From Polyangium sp. 6x1 (lineage in GTDB: Bacteria > Myxococcota_A > Polyangia > Polyangiales > Polyangiaceae): a stretch of 64,000 nt of DNA. Location: the NCBI RefSeq assembly GCF_029946515.1, contig NZ_JARZHH010000018.1, forward strand, positions 1-64,000. Reading direction: 5' to 3'. The notes under the pieces were generated by a model. That model saw only the letters and a list, made by a program, of their open reading frames with translations. It was not told the origin of the DNA and ran no database searches. The translations under genes and the position numbers were made by a program. Below are positions 9,706 through 18,068 of this stretch, piece by piece. How positions within the stretch are numbered: the first letter of the stretch is position 1; the number at the start of each line of letters is the position of its first letter.

Positions 9706-9780
9706 GGTGAGCTTCGCCCCTTGTGGTCGGGTTGGCAGTGTGTACACTCCGCGCCAAACCGAACACGGAGAACACCCACC

Positions 9781-10272
9781 ATGGCGACGATCACGCTGAA
9801 GGGCAATGCGATTCACACGACCGGCGATCTCCCGACGAAGGGGGGCGCGGCGCCCGATTTCAACCTCGTCCGGGCGGACCTCTCCCGGGCCACGCTCGCG
9901 TCGTTCTCGGGCAAGAAGATCCTCAATATCTTCCCGAGCATCGACACGCCCGTTTGCGCCATCTCGGTGCGCAAGTTCAACAAGCTCGCGTCCGAGAAGG
10001 GCGTGACCGTGCTGAACATCTCCGAGGACCTGCCCTTCGCGCAGAAGCGCTTCTGCGGCGCCGAGGGCCTCGACAAGGTCGAGACGCTCTCCGCGTTCCG
10101 CTCCTCGTTCGGCAAGGATTACGGCGTGGAGATCACCGACAGCCCCTTCGCCGGCCTCACGGCGCGCGCCGTCGTCGTCCTCGATGAAGGCAACAAGGTC
10201 CTCCACGCCGAGCTCGTCCCCGAGATCGCGCAGGAGCCGAATTACGACGCCGCGATCGCCGCCCTCGGCTGA
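9781..10272 (+). CDS. tpx: Thiol peroxidase (atypical 2-Cys peroxiredoxin)
   Basis: 163 residues, the usual Tpx length. The peroxidatic Cys59 is in SIDTPVCA and the resolving Cys92 in RFCGAEG, matching the C61/C95 pair of E. coli Tpx. It reduces H2O2 and alkyl hydroperoxides with thioredoxin as electron donor in the cytoplasm or periplasm. ATG 9781 was chosen because homologues begin at this point (short strand, then GN, then G-L-P). About 75 bp separate it from the SDR gene, room for its own promoter; TACACT at 9743-9748 could be a -10 element. Confidence 0.95.
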   Translation: MATITLKGNAIHTTGDLPTKGGAAPDFNLVRADLSRATLASFSGKKILNIFPSIDTPVCAISVRKFNKLASEKGVTVLNISEDLPFAQKRFCGAEGLDKVETLSAFRSSFGKDYGVEITDSPFAGLTARAVVVLDEGNKVLHAELVPEIAQEPNYDAAIAALG

Positions 10273-10332
10273 TCCGCCCCGCCTCCCTCCTTTCGCGCCT
10301 CCCCCGCGAAAAAGATTACACATTTCCAAAGA

Positions 10333-10361
10333 TTGACGCCGCTTCCAGGCGCCTCGACAAT
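10333..10361 (+). promoter_or_regulatory. candidate sigma-70-type promoter for the propeller lipoprotein gene
   Basis: TTGACG (10333-10338), a 17-bp spacer and GACAAT (10356-10361) match 5/6 and 4/6 of the consensus. The predicted transcript start is near 10368, giving a leader of about 60 nt with GAAGGGAG before ATG 10430. Confidence 0.4.
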
Positions 10362-10429
10362 CTGGCGCATTGCGTCGAGCTCCTGCCGCTCGAAAGGCGA
10401 CGGCTCGGCGCTCGAAGGGAGTATGGCGT

Positions 10430-11881
10430 ATGAGGAAGCTTGCGCTTGCGGTCGTTCTCGGTTCGGGTCTCGTTTCCGTGGGGGGATGCACGGTCACGCA
10501 ATACGAGCCGCCGCCTCCGCCGGGGCTGGGCGACGGCTGCACCGCGGAGGCGGTCTGCGACGGGGACACGATTTCCCTCGCGCAGGGGGTCGTCACCCAG
10601 AAGGACGACGTCTACCATGCCGTCGCGGCCGCGCGCGACGGCGTGGTGTTCCTGGGCGGCTTCGGGTCGGGGACGGCGGAGCCCGAGGGCTTGCCGAAAG
10701 CCGGCCACGTCCTGCTCACCCGGCGCGCCCCTGACGGGACGCTCTCGGATTGGTCGAGCAAGTTCGTGCCGGGGCAGGATGGCACGCTGGTCCAGGTCGC
10801 GAGTCTCGCGGTCGCGCCGAACGGCGACGTCGCGGTGGCCGGGTATTTCAGCGGCAAGCTCCAGATCGGGATCCAGTCGTTCACCTCGCTGGCGAGCTCG
10901 TCGGACGCGTTTCTGGCCGTATTCGACGCGACGGGCGCGCTCCGGTACGTCAAAGGCATCGGCAACGACGCCTACCAGGTGGCGCACGCTGTCGCGTTCG
11001 ATGCGGAGGGCAATGTCTACCTCGGCGGCTCGTTCACGGGGGCGGTGAATTTCGGCGGCAAGGAAGGGCTCGAGGCGCTCGGCACGGGCGACGGGTTCAT
11101 GGTCTCCTACAAGCCCGACGGCACGTTCCGCTGGCAGGTGCCGGTGAGCGGCGAGGGATTTCAGGCGGTCTACGCGCTCGCGGTCACGAACGACGGCGAC
11201 CTCATCGCGACGGGGCTCATGGATGGGGTGAGCTCCTTCGGGTCGCTCGAGGGTGCGGTCACCCAGGGCAAAGACATGTTCCTCGCGCGGCTCGACGCGG
11301 CGTCGGGCGAGGTGAAATGGGCGCAGAAAACGGCCGGGTCGGGCAACAAGATCGTCGACGCGATCGACATCTCCCCGAAGACTGGCGAAATTGCGCTCGT
11401 CGGCAAATTCAGCGGCGGGACGATCGACCTCCTCGGCAAGCAATACACGAACGGAGAGGTGGACATCCCGGACATGTTCGTCGCGTTTTATTCGTCGACG
11501 GACGGCGCGCTCCTCCGGAGCGCGGCATTTCAAGGACCCGGTATCCAGTCCGGGACGGGCGTCGCGTTCGATCCGGCCGGGGATGTCGTGATCGGCTGCT
11601 ATTTCTCGAAGCAGCTCGAGCTTGGCATCAAGCTCCTCGAAACATCGAGCGTGCTCGACGGGGACGGCTGCGCCTTCAAGCTGCGGGGCGGGACCCTCGA
11701 TGTCGTCTGGGGCCACGACTATGGCGACGCCTGGTCGCAGGGCGTCACCGCCGTCGACGTCTCCCCCTTGACGGGCCGCCCGCTGCTCGTCGGCGGCTTC
11801 CAGAGCAAGCTCGCGGGCGTCCTCGACGAGCCCCAGAGCGCCGGCGGATTCGACGCGTTTTTCCTCGAGCTCTCGCCCTGA
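10430..11881 (+). CDS. Secreted lipoprotein with beta-propeller-like repeats
   Basis: 483 residues from ATG 10430, preceded by GAAGGGAG. The N-terminus is a lipoprotein signal (LALAVVLGSGLVSVGGC), with Cys followed by a Tyr/Glu/Pro-rich tether. The body repeats blades of the form V-A-(F/V)-D/A-x-x-G-(D/N)-V-x-(L/V)-(A/G)-G-x-F-x-G (for example AFDAEGNVYLGGSFTG and AVTNDGDLIATGLMDG), typical of the SBBP/NHL-like propeller proteins that are expanded in myxobacteria. A binding or cell-surface role is likely. It stands alone between tpx and a convergent gene 12 bp downstream. Confidence 0.75.
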   Translation: MRKLALAVVLGSGLVSVGGCTVTQYEPPPPPGLGDGCTAEAVCDGDTISLAQGVVTQKDDVYHAVAAARDGVVFLGGFGSGTAEPEGLPKAGHVLLTRRAPDGTLSDWSSKFVPGQDGTLVQVASLAVAPNGDVAVAGYFSGKLQIGIQSFTSLASSSDAFLAVFDATGALRYVKGIGNDAYQVAHAVAFDAEGNVYLGGSFTGAVNFGGKEGLEALGTGDGFMVSYKPDGTFRWQVPVSGEGFQAVYALAVTNDGDLIATGLMDGVSSFGSLEGAVTQGKDMFLARLDAASGEVKWAQKTAGSGNKIVDAIDISPKTGEIALVGKFSGGTIDLLGKQYTNGEVDIPDMFVAFYSSTDGALLRSAAFQGPGIQSGTGVAFDPAGDVVIGCYFSKQLELGIKLLETSSVLDGDGCAFKLRGGTLDVVWGHDYGDAWSQGVTAVDVSPLTGRPLLVGGFQSKLAGVLDEPQSAGGFDAFFLELSP

Positions 11882-11893
11882 TCGTTTTTCGCT

Positions 11894-13084
11894 TCAATCG
11901 GCCGGCGCCTCGTCCCCGCGCCGCAGCACCTCGCGCGCCACGATCTCGGTGAGCGTATAAATCACGAATGCGTCCTGATCGTCGATCGGCTTCTCGTGGT
12001 CGCGGGCGTGGATCTTCTTCCGCCGCTCGTTGATCGCGCCGAACACGCTGTCCTCGAACTTTCCGATCCGCTTGTGCTGCCGGCACGCTTGCACGAGCTC
12101 GCCGAGCGTCGCCTTGCCGATGTCCTTGCCGCCCACCTGCGTGACGGCCGGCGTCACCTTCGAAAGCATTCGCTTGAGCATCGTCTCGGCGAGCCGCGCG
12201 CACGCCACCACGACCCGCTGCGGCTCGCGCGCTTCGAGCGAGAGCCGTGCCGAGGCGAGCTCCCGCAAGGTCTCCCGATCGTCGGTGTCCCAGGTGAAAA
12301 GCGAGACCGGCAAGGCGAGCGTATCCGTGGCGAGCGTCGTCAGCACGACCTGCGGCCCGTGCATCTCCTCGACGAGCTCCAGGTAGCCGAGCGCCACGAG
12401 CTTCTGCAATCGCAGCATGAGGTCGCGGTGGCCGAGCCCCACGTCGTTGATCATCACGGTCGCGATGTCGCTGCCGTTCTTGCCGACGAGCTGGAGCACC
12501 CGATAATCGAGCGTATCGAGCGGCCTCGTCGCGCCCTCGATGGATTCGCTCCGGAGCACCTCCCGCGCCCTGCGCAGCGCGTCCGCGTCGAATCCGTAAA
12601 ACCACGCCTGGTGGTGCAAGACGAACGGAATCAGCGCGGCCGAGAACACCGAGAGCGTGACGTCGAAGGCGAAGCTCGGCAGGGCCATCTTGGCGGGCCA
12701 GGCGACGAGGACGAGCCCGTCGAGGGCCACGACGCTCTGCCAGACCGAGGTGAGCGCCGGGTAAATCGCGAGCAGCGTCCGGTGTTGCCCCGCGGTCACG
12801 TCCGTGGCGCCGAGGCGGATCAAGATCAGCACGGCCGGAAAGCAGGCGAGCAGGAGGAAGACGACGCAGAGCCGCGCGAAGAAGCGCGCTTGGGCCAGGG
12901 CGGAGGCGTCGATCCAGAGTGGCTCGAGGGCGCGGGCCACGAAGGGCAGGGCCACGGCCAGGAGGATCACCGGCAGCATCGAGAGGAAGTGGCGATCCTT
13001 CAGGGGGGAGAGGTCGGCGAGCGGGCGCCTCGCGCTCGTCCCGGACTTCTCTTCGGTGGACCTCGGGGCGGACAGGGCCGTCAT
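11894..13084 (-). CDS. Four-helix membrane protein with winged-helix-like region and HEPN-like C-terminal domain
   Basis: 396 residues of no recognised family. Four hydrophobic segments lie at about 35-55, 68-90, 105-130 and 138-157. The soluble part starts around residue 165: a segment at about 190-250 (DYRVLQLVGKNGSDIATVM, then LMLRLQKLVALGYLEL) reads like a winged helix with two recognition-type helices. The last 90 residues (GKATLGELVQACRQHK, then NERRKKIHARDH, then a long helix TLTEIVAREVLR) resemble HEPN/DUF4145 domains, including an R-x4-H motif in RRKKIH. HEPN domains are often RNases in defence or stress systems. Function is unassigned and the domain call is by eye. Divergently transcribed from the gene at 13186. 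Confidence 0.6.
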   Translation of the reverse strand: MTALSAPRSTEEKSGTSARRPLADLSPLKDRHFLSMLPVILLAVALPFVARALEPLWIDASALAQARFFARLCVVFLLLACFPAVLILIRLGATDVTAGQHRTLLAIYPALTSVWQSVVALDGLVLVAWPAKMALPSFAFDVTLSVFSAALIPFVLHHQAWFYGFDADALRRAREVLRSESIEGATRPLDTLDYRVLQLVGKNGSDIATVMINDVGLGHRDLMLRLQKLVALGYLELVEEMHGPQVVLTTLATDTLALPVSLFTWDTDDRETLRELASARLSLEAREPQRVVVACARLAETMLKRMLSKVTPAVTQVGGKDIGKATLGELVQACRQHKRIGKFEDSVFGAINERRKKIHARDHEKPIDDQDAFVIYTLTEIVAREVLRRGDEAPAD

Positions 13085-13089
13085 CGCGG

Positions 13090-13103
13090 CGAGGATATCC
13101 TCG
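13090..13103. promoter_or_regulatory. 14-bp perfect palindrome in a divergent promoter region
   Basis: CGAGGATATCCTCG reads the same on both strands. It lies 6 bp before the ATG of the membrane protein gene and 82 bp before the divergent gene at 13186. Position and symmetry would suit an operator for a dimeric regulator. A chance palindrome is possible. Confidence 0.3.
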
Positions 13104-13185
13104 TCCCGAAAAAAAGTTGGTCACAGAAAGGCCCCACCTCGCAACGTGCCGATCGCGCGACGCTCGCGCTCGGAGGGAGGACGTG

Positions 13186-13626
13186 ATGGTGAACGTGTGG
13201 AAGGTCTCGACGCTGGTGCTCGCGGGAGCGCTCGTCGTCGTCGTCGGCAGGGGGGCGGTGCAGGAGTCGGCTGCGTGTGACGCGGAGCTGCCGACGGCCG
13301 AGCAGATCACGCGGCTGAAGCTCGCGCGGGGCCTCGCGTTCCTGGAGCGCGCCGAGCAAGAGGTCGAGCAAGCGAGCGCTGCCCGCCCGCGCGAGCGCGC
13401 CAATGCGCTCGCGCAGATCGCCAAGGCCAAGGTTTCGATCGAGCTCGCCCTCGGCCCCGCCGCCGAGCCCGAGCCCCGCCCGCTCCCGAAGCCCGTGCCG
13501 CGCCCGCTGCCGCGCAAGACCACCGAGACGCCGGCCACGCAGGCGGCGGGGACGACGGTGCCGGCGAGCGTGGTGAACCCGTTTTTGGTGTCCACGCGCA
13601 AGGATCCGCTGAACGCCCGCAACTGA
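13186..13626 (+). CDS. Small exported protein with helical core and Pro-rich tail
   Basis: 146 residues from ATG 13186 behind a strong GGAGGGAGG. An N-terminal hydrophobic stretch (VWKVSTLVLAGALVVVVG) looks like a signal peptide or anchor. Residues about 40-90 are an Ala/Glu/Arg helix (ARGLAFLERAEQEVEQ, then ANALAQIAKAKVSIEL), and the tail is rich in Pro (RPLPKPVPRPLPRK) and then Thr/Ala. No family recognised. The Pro-rich region may span the periplasm or cell wall. Confidence 0.65.
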   Translation: MVNVWKVSTLVLAGALVVVVGRGAVQESAACDAELPTAEQITRLKLARGLAFLERAEQEVEQASAARPRERANALAQIAKAKVSIELALGPAAEPEPRPLPKPVPRPLPRKTTETPATQAAGTTVPASVVNPFLVSTRKDPLNARN

Positions 13627-13684
13627 TCCCGAACGTTCGCGCGCGCCTCGCCAACCAAACGCGCGTTCGAGCGTCCAAGGGCCC

Positions 13685-14350
13685 ATGGCCTACCGCGACG
13701 ACGCGCACGCCCTGGAGATCAAGAAGTCCGAAATCGAGGCGCGCCTCGCGCACATCGAGGCGCAACGACGCGAGCTCGCCGAGCTATCGCGCGAGGCCGC
13801 GGACCTCGGCGAGGAGCTCGCGGACGTGAAGCGCCGGCTCGAAGAAAAGCGGCGCTTGCCCTTGCTCTCGCGTGTCGAAGTCGCGGCCCCTTGCAGCGCC
13901 GCATGGGCTTCGATGGTGGGCGACGATCGCGTGAGGTTCTGTTCGTCCTGCGAAAAGAACGTCTACAACCTCTCGGCCCTGACGGCCCAGGAGGCGGAGC
14001 AGCTCCTTCGCGAAAAAGAGGGCAAGCTCTGCGTCCGGTACTTCCAGCGCAAGGACGGGACGGTGATGACGGATGATTGTCCCGTGGGGGTGCGTAGACG
14101 GCGCGTGCGACGGTCGGTGGCCACGGCGGCCGTGATGGTGGGCGCGTTGGGCGCGTTGGGCGCGGGGATCGATACCCTGCGGTTTCTTCGGAACTACGAA
14201 ACGATGCTGCTCGATGAAAAGCTCACGCGCGTGGAGCCCGCGCGCGATGCGCACCCGCCCGAGCTCCTCGGCAAGCTCACGCCGGAGCAATTCCTGCTGC
14301 TCGACGAGGGCGCGGAAAAGGCGCCGGAGAAGCCCGCGGAAAAACCTTAG
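13685..14350 (+). CDS. Coiled-coil protein with a conserved Cys-cluster domain and one membrane helix
   Basis: 221 residues. Residues 9-58 are a heptad-like coiled coil (KKSEIEARLAHIEAQRREL and onward). Next comes a compact domain with the pattern PCSAAWASM-GDDRVRFCSSC-NVYNLSALT-CVRYF-DGTVMTDDCP, giving six Cys of which FCSSC is a CxxC. This block is a recurring but uncharacterised feature in myxobacterial and some other bacterial proteins and may bind zinc. A membrane helix (VATAAVMVGALGALGAGI) follows an Arg-rich stretch, so the Cys domain is probably cytoplasmic. The Glu/Pro/Ala tail would be outside. Role unknown. Confidence 0.65.
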   Translation: MAYRDDAHALEIKKSEIEARLAHIEAQRRELAELSREAADLGEELADVKRRLEEKRRLPLLSRVEVAAPCSAAWASMVGDDRVRFCSSCEKNVYNLSALTAQEAEQLLREKEGKLCVRYFQRKDGTVMTDDCPVGVRRRRVRRSVATAAVMVGALGALGAGIDTLRFLRNYETMLLDEKLTRVEPARDAHPPELLGKLTPEQFLLLDEGAEKAPEKPAEKP

Positions 14351-14441
14351 GAGACGCACCTCGTGCTGCGGCTGTTGGGCGTGTCCTCTCCCGCGACCGT
14401 GGTGCCATGGATGACGACGGGCAAATCCCCTCCGCGAGTCG

Positions 14442-14470
14442 TTGACAACGCGTGGGCCTGCGGCAATTGT
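14442..14470 (+). promoter_or_regulatory. candidate promoter that supports the internal start of the pentapeptide gene
   Basis: A perfect TTGACA (14442-14447), 17-bp spacer and AATTGT (14465-14470). The transcript would begin near 14477, downstream of the first in-frame GTG (14363) and 27 nt before GTG 14504. Confidence 0.4.
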
Positions 14471-14503
14471 GTCCGGCCCATGGGGATTGCGCCTGGAGGG
14501 GAA

Positions 14504-15112
14504 GTGAATCCATTCGAAGGTAAAAATTCGTTCGACGGCGAGACGTTCGACAAGGTCACGCTCGAACGAGCGAACCTCGGTGATCGAGAGTTCTCCGATT
14601 GCGTATTTCGACGCTCCAGGCTCAGCGAGGGCCGATGGACGCGGACGCGACTCGAGGGCTGCATCTTCGAGGAATGTGATCTGCGTCAAGCCGACGTCAC
14701 CATGCTCTCGCTGCGAGGCGTGACGTTCAAGGCCTGCAAGCTGATGGGGATCAACTGGACGAAAATTGCGAAATTCCCCGACGTGTCGTTCGAGGACTGC
14801 GACCTCCGCTATACCGTGATGGACTCGCTCGCGCTACGCAAGACGCGCTTTCTGCGGTGTGCGATCACCGAGTCGGTCTTCGCGTCGATGGACCTCTCCG
14901 GCGCCGTGTTCGAGGAGTGCCGTTTCGCGGGGACGCGCTTCGACGATTGCGACCTTCGCAATGCGCAGTTCCCTCGCTCCTCGGATCTGTTCGTCGATCC
15001 GGCGAAGAACAAGGTGAAGGGCGCTCACGTTCCGCTCGAGACGGCCATCCTCCTCGCGACCTCGTTCGGCATGCGCGTGCTCGGCTTCGACGGCGAGGAC
15101 CGAGACGTTTGA
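14504..15112 (+). CDS. Pentapeptide-repeat protein
   Basis: About 202 residues from GTG 14504, which follows GGAGGGG at 14495-14501. Earlier in-frame starts are ATG 14480 and GTG 14363, but the intervening residues look non-conserved and a TTGACA promoter lies inside them. From about residue 15 the chain shows five-residue periodicity with Leu/Phe at the centre (ANLGD, CVFRR, CIFEE, CDLRQ, ADVTM, CDLRY, AVFEE, CDLRN), which folds as a right-handed quadrilateral beta-helix. The Cys-rich first positions resemble Qnr-like proteins, but a gyrase-protecting role cannot be claimed. Converges on the ABC operon. Confidence 0.8.
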   Translation: MNPFEGKNSFDGETFDKVTLERANLGDREFSDCVFRRSRLSEGRWTRTRLEGCIFEECDLRQADVTMLSLRGVTFKACKLMGINWTKIAKFPDVSFEDCDLRYTVMDSLALRKTRFLRCAITESVFASMDLSGAVFEECRFAGTRFDDCDLRNAQFPRSSDLFVDPAKNKVKGAHVPLETAILLATSFGMRVLGFDGEDRDV

Positions 15113-15118
15113 ACGTCG

Positions 15119-15925
15119 CTACCCGACCCGCGCCGTCACCGCCCGAAGGATCTGCTTTTGCACCGCCGCGAAGAGCGCGAGGACGGGCAAACTCAGAATC
15201 ACGTTCCCCGCCATCACGATGTGCCAGCGCACGCCCGTTCCTTGCTCGCGGAGCAGGGCGACCGCGAGAGGCAAGGTGCGGACGTCGTCGTCGGTCGTCA
15301 TGACGAGCGGCCAAAAATAATCGTTGTAATGGAACACGAAGCTGAAGAGGAAAAGCGACGCGAGCGTCGGCCGTAGCATCGGCGCGAGCAGGCCGTAGAC
15401 GATCCGGAGCTCGCTCGCGCCGTCGAGCCGCGCCGCCTCGATCATCTCGTCGGGCACCGAGAGCAGCGCTTGCCGCACGAGGAACGTACCGAGCGCGCTC
15501 ACGCCGAACGGCAGGACGAGCGCGGCAAACGTGTTCACGAGGCCGATCGGGCCGAGCATCGAGAAGACCGGGACGAACGTCACCTGCGCTGGGATGAGCA
15601 GGCACGCGAGCACCAGGGCAAACGCGACCTTCTTGCCGACGAAATGCAATTTCGCGAGCGCGTATCCCGCGGGCAAGGCGAGCAGGATCTGGAGGAGCGC
15701 GATGGCCACGGCCATGGCCGTCGTGTTCAGGAAATATCGGCCGACGGGGATCGCGGTGAGGACCTCACGGTAGGCGTCGAACTGGATCGATTTCGGGATC
15801 GGCCACGCGGGCGCCGCCACGATCTCCGGCAAGGTCCGGAGCGAGGTGAGCACCATCCACGCATACGGCCCGACCCAGAGCAGGGCCACGACCCCGAGCA
15901 GGATCCCCGAGAATCGGAGCTTCAT
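15119..15925 (-). CDS. ABC importer inner-membrane permease, UgpE/MalG type
   Basis: 268 residues with six membrane helices. The EAA loop EAARLDGASELRIVYGLLAPMLRP (about 170-195) contacts the ATPase. The family signature IPAQVTFVPVF and the ending fit the MalG/UgpE/AraQ permeases of the CUT1 class. Its start overlaps the stop of the partner permease by 4 bp (15922-15925, ATGA), so it is the last gene of a five-gene operon. It would form the membrane channel with the adjacent permease. Confidence 0.9.
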   Translation of the reverse strand: MKLRFSGILLGVVALLWVGPYAWMVLTSLRTLPEIVAAPAWPIPKSIQFDAYREVLTAIPVGRYFLNTTAMAVAIALLQILLALPAGYALAKLHFVGKKVAFALVLACLLIPAQVTFVPVFSMLGPIGLVNTFAALVLPFGVSALGTFLVRQALLSVPDEMIEAARLDGASELRIVYGLLAPMLRPTLASLFLFSFVFHYNDYFWPLVMTTDDDVRTLPLAVALLREQGTGVRWHIVMAGNVILSLPVLALFAAVQKQILRAVTARVG

Positions 15926-16800
15926 GCGCGCCTCGCGCCTGGCTTGCCGAGCCGCCAGGAAAGGAGCTGCAATGCGGTGAGCCCGAGCAGGAGCACGAAG
16001 AACGCGACGGTCATCGCGCTCGCCCGGCCGACGCGCAGGTTCACGAAGACGTGCTCGTAAATCGCGTAGACGAAGACCGTCGTCGATTTCACGGGCCCGC
16101 CCTGGGTCATCACGCGGACCACGTCGAAGGCCTGGAACGAGAGGATCAAGCTGGTCGTCCCGACGAACGAGGCGCTCGGGCGCAGCATGGGCCACGTGAC
16201 ATGCAGGAACCGCGAAAAGGGCCCGGCCCCGTCGAGCGCCGCGGCCTCGTGCAAGGAGCGCGGGATGTCCTGGAGCCCCGCCAGGAAAATCACCATCGAA
16301 TACCCCGTGATTTTCCAGACGCTCACGGCCGCGAGCGTGTAGAGCGCGACCGCCGGATCGCCGAGCCAGTTCTTGGGCGTGATGCCGACCGCGCGGCAGA
16401 GCGTCGAGAGCAGCCCGCCGTCCGCGTCGAGGATCCACATCCACAAGAGGGCCACGGCGACCCACGAGACGACGTACGCGCTGAAGACCGCGCCCCGCAC
16501 GAAAGCATAGAGTTTTCCGGGCCGATCGAGCGCGAGCGCGAGGCCGAGGCCGAGACCGAGCGAGAGCACCACGACCACGACGCTATAGGAGAGCGTCCGC
16601 CCGATCGTGCCCCAGAGCTCGCCGCTCGCGAGGATCTGCCCGTAGTTCGCGGCGCCCACCCATTCGGGGGGCGTGAGCATGTCCCAGCGATACAAGCTGT
16701 TCTTGAAGACGAGCGCGAGCGGCCAGAAAAAGAAGAGGCCGAGCACGAGCGCCGTCGGGGCGAGGAAGAGGTACGGATCGAGCGGGCGCTTCGGCTTCAT
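15922..16800 (-). CDS. ABC importer inner-membrane permease, UgpA/MalF type
   Basis: 292 residues, six predicted membrane helices, beginning PYLFLAPTALVLGLFFFWP as CUT1 permeases do. The EAA loop LHEAAALDGAGPFSRFLHVTWPMLRP lies at about 200-225. FDVVRVMTQGGP near 245 is a hallmark of sugar/glycerol-phosphate permeases. It overlaps both neighbours by 4 bp, indicating strict co-translation with the binding protein and second permease. Confidence 0.9.
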   Translation of the reverse strand: MKPKRPLDPYLFLAPTALVLGLFFFWPLALVFKNSLYRWDMLTPPEWVGAANYGQILASGELWGTIGRTLSYSVVVVVLSLGLGLGLALALDRPGKLYAFVRGAVFSAYVVSWVAVALLWMWILDADGGLLSTLCRAVGITPKNWLGDPAVALYTLAAVSVWKITGYSMVIFLAGLQDIPRSLHEAAALDGAGPFSRFLHVTWPMLRPSASFVGTTSLILSFQAFDVVRVMTQGGPVKSTTVFVYAIYEHVFVNLRVGRASAMTVAFFVLLLGLTALQLLSWRLGKPGARRA

Positions 16801-18068
16801 GGCTCCCCCGCGGCGCGGCGCGCCTCGTCGAGCGTCGCCCGCGCGTCCCTCCGGGCGAGGACGGCCTCTTCGAGCCGCGGCTGCACCGCCTCGCGCTGGA
16901 TGCGGAACAAGGACGGCGCCCACGGCCACGCGAAGGCGTCTTTTAATTGATCGAGCGCGACCCGATCGTTCGGATGCTCGCGGTAATACCCGCTCGCTTC
17001 GAGCTCGGCGAGCCCCTTCTGCGAGACGGGCAGATATCCCGTCCGCGTGGCCCATTCGTTCGCCTGCCGCGGCTGCATCATCCATTGCAGGAATGCGCGG
17101 GCCGCGGGGCGCTCGGGCTCCGACGAGGCGGCCGGGATGACGAACATCGTGCCGCCCGTGGGCACGCTCCGGCGCACGTCCGCCGGCAGCGGCGCGGCGC
17201 CGACCGGGAACTTCGCGTTCGTCTCGAGGTACTTGAGGAACGCGGTCGACGTCCAGATCATCGCCACCCGGCCCGCCAGGAAATCGTTGTTCGTGGCTTG
17301 CCAGGCATTGTAATCGCGGCCCGGCGGCGGCTTCATCGTGCGCTCCTCGTGCACGAGCCGCTGCCAGAATTCGAGCGCGCGCACCCCGGCCTCCCCGCCG
17401 AGCGAGGGCGTCCCGTCGTCCTCCACGACGGTCCCTCCCGCCTGGCCCACGAGCGCCACCCAGAACCACCAATCGATGGGGCAAGCGAATCCGTGGCGGG
17501 TCACGGTCCCGTCGCTCGACCGCAGCGTCGCCGCGCGGGCCACGGATTCGAGCTCGCTCCAGGTCGTCGGCGGGCGCAGGCCGAGCTCGTCGAAGAGCGC
17601 GCGGTTGTAATACGCGATCGGCGTCGACCGATTGAAAGGCGCGCAGACGATGGGCCGCTCGCTGCCCCGCACGAAACACCCGGTTTGCCCGAGGGCGGGG
17701 ACGACGTCGCCGGTCACGTGGTTCGTCTCGTCGATCGGCAGGAGCGTCCCGGCCTGCGCGAGGTAAGGCACGACCTCGCCGACGACGTGCGTGAGCGCCG
17801 GCGCCGCGCGCGCCGCGATGGCCGTGCGGAGCTTCGCCAGCGCCTCGAAGTAGTCGCCCTGGTAGATGGCCTTGATGCGATACGTGGATTGCTCGGCGTT
17901 GAACCGATTCACCAGCGAGAGCAGCACCTCGCGGTTGGTCCCGCCATACGCGAACCACAGCGACGCCTCGCCGTCCTTGCCGCCGCGCGCGCAGCCCGCC
18001 CCCGCGAGGGCGGCGAACGACGAGGCGAGCGTGATCAGCGCGTCCCTGCGCCCGAGGCGCACGCTCAT
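16797..18068 (-). CDS. ABC importer substrate-binding lipoprotein, UgpB-like
   Basis: 423 residues from ATG 18068 (an upstream extension to 18119 lacks a signal). RR-x-A-L then LASSFAALAGAGC form an export signal ending in a lipobox Cys. Mature-domain features such as VNRFNAEQ, IYQGDYFEALAKL and APFNRSTPIAYYNRALFDELGL match the UgpB group that binds sn-glycerol-3-phosphate or glycerophosphodiesters; related proteins bind oligosaccharides, so substrate is inferred only. It overlaps the ATPase gene upstream and the permease gene downstream by 4 bp each. Confidence 0.85.
   Translation of the reverse strand: MSVRLGRRDALITLASSFAALAGAGCARGGKDGEASLWFAYGGTNREVLLSLVNRFNAEQSTYRIKAIYQGDYFEALAKLRTAIAARAAPALTHVVGEVVPYLAQAGTLLPIDETNHVTGDVVPALGQTGCFVRGSERPIVCAPFNRSTPIAYYNRALFDELGLRPPTTWSELESVARAATLRSSDGTVTRHGFACPIDWWFWVALVGQAGGTVVEDDGTPSLGGEAGVRALEFWQRLVHEERTMKPPPGRDYNAWQATNNDFLAGRVAMIWTSTAFLKYLETNAKFPVGAAPLPADVRRSVPTGGTMFVIPAASSEPERPAARAFLQWMMQPRQANEWATRTGYLPVSQKGLAELEASGYYREHPNDRVALDQLKDAFAWPWAPSLFRIQREAVQPRLEEAVLARRDARATLDEARRAAGEP

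Noticed and set aside
9740-9747. GTGTACAC palindrome upstream of tpx as an OxyR-type site
   Set aside because: Too short, and OxyR sites need four spaced ATAG-like elements, which are absent.
13630-13639. Palindrome CGAACGTTCG in front of the Cys-cluster gene
   Set aside because: Only 10 bp, in a region full of CG steps; expected by chance in this composition.
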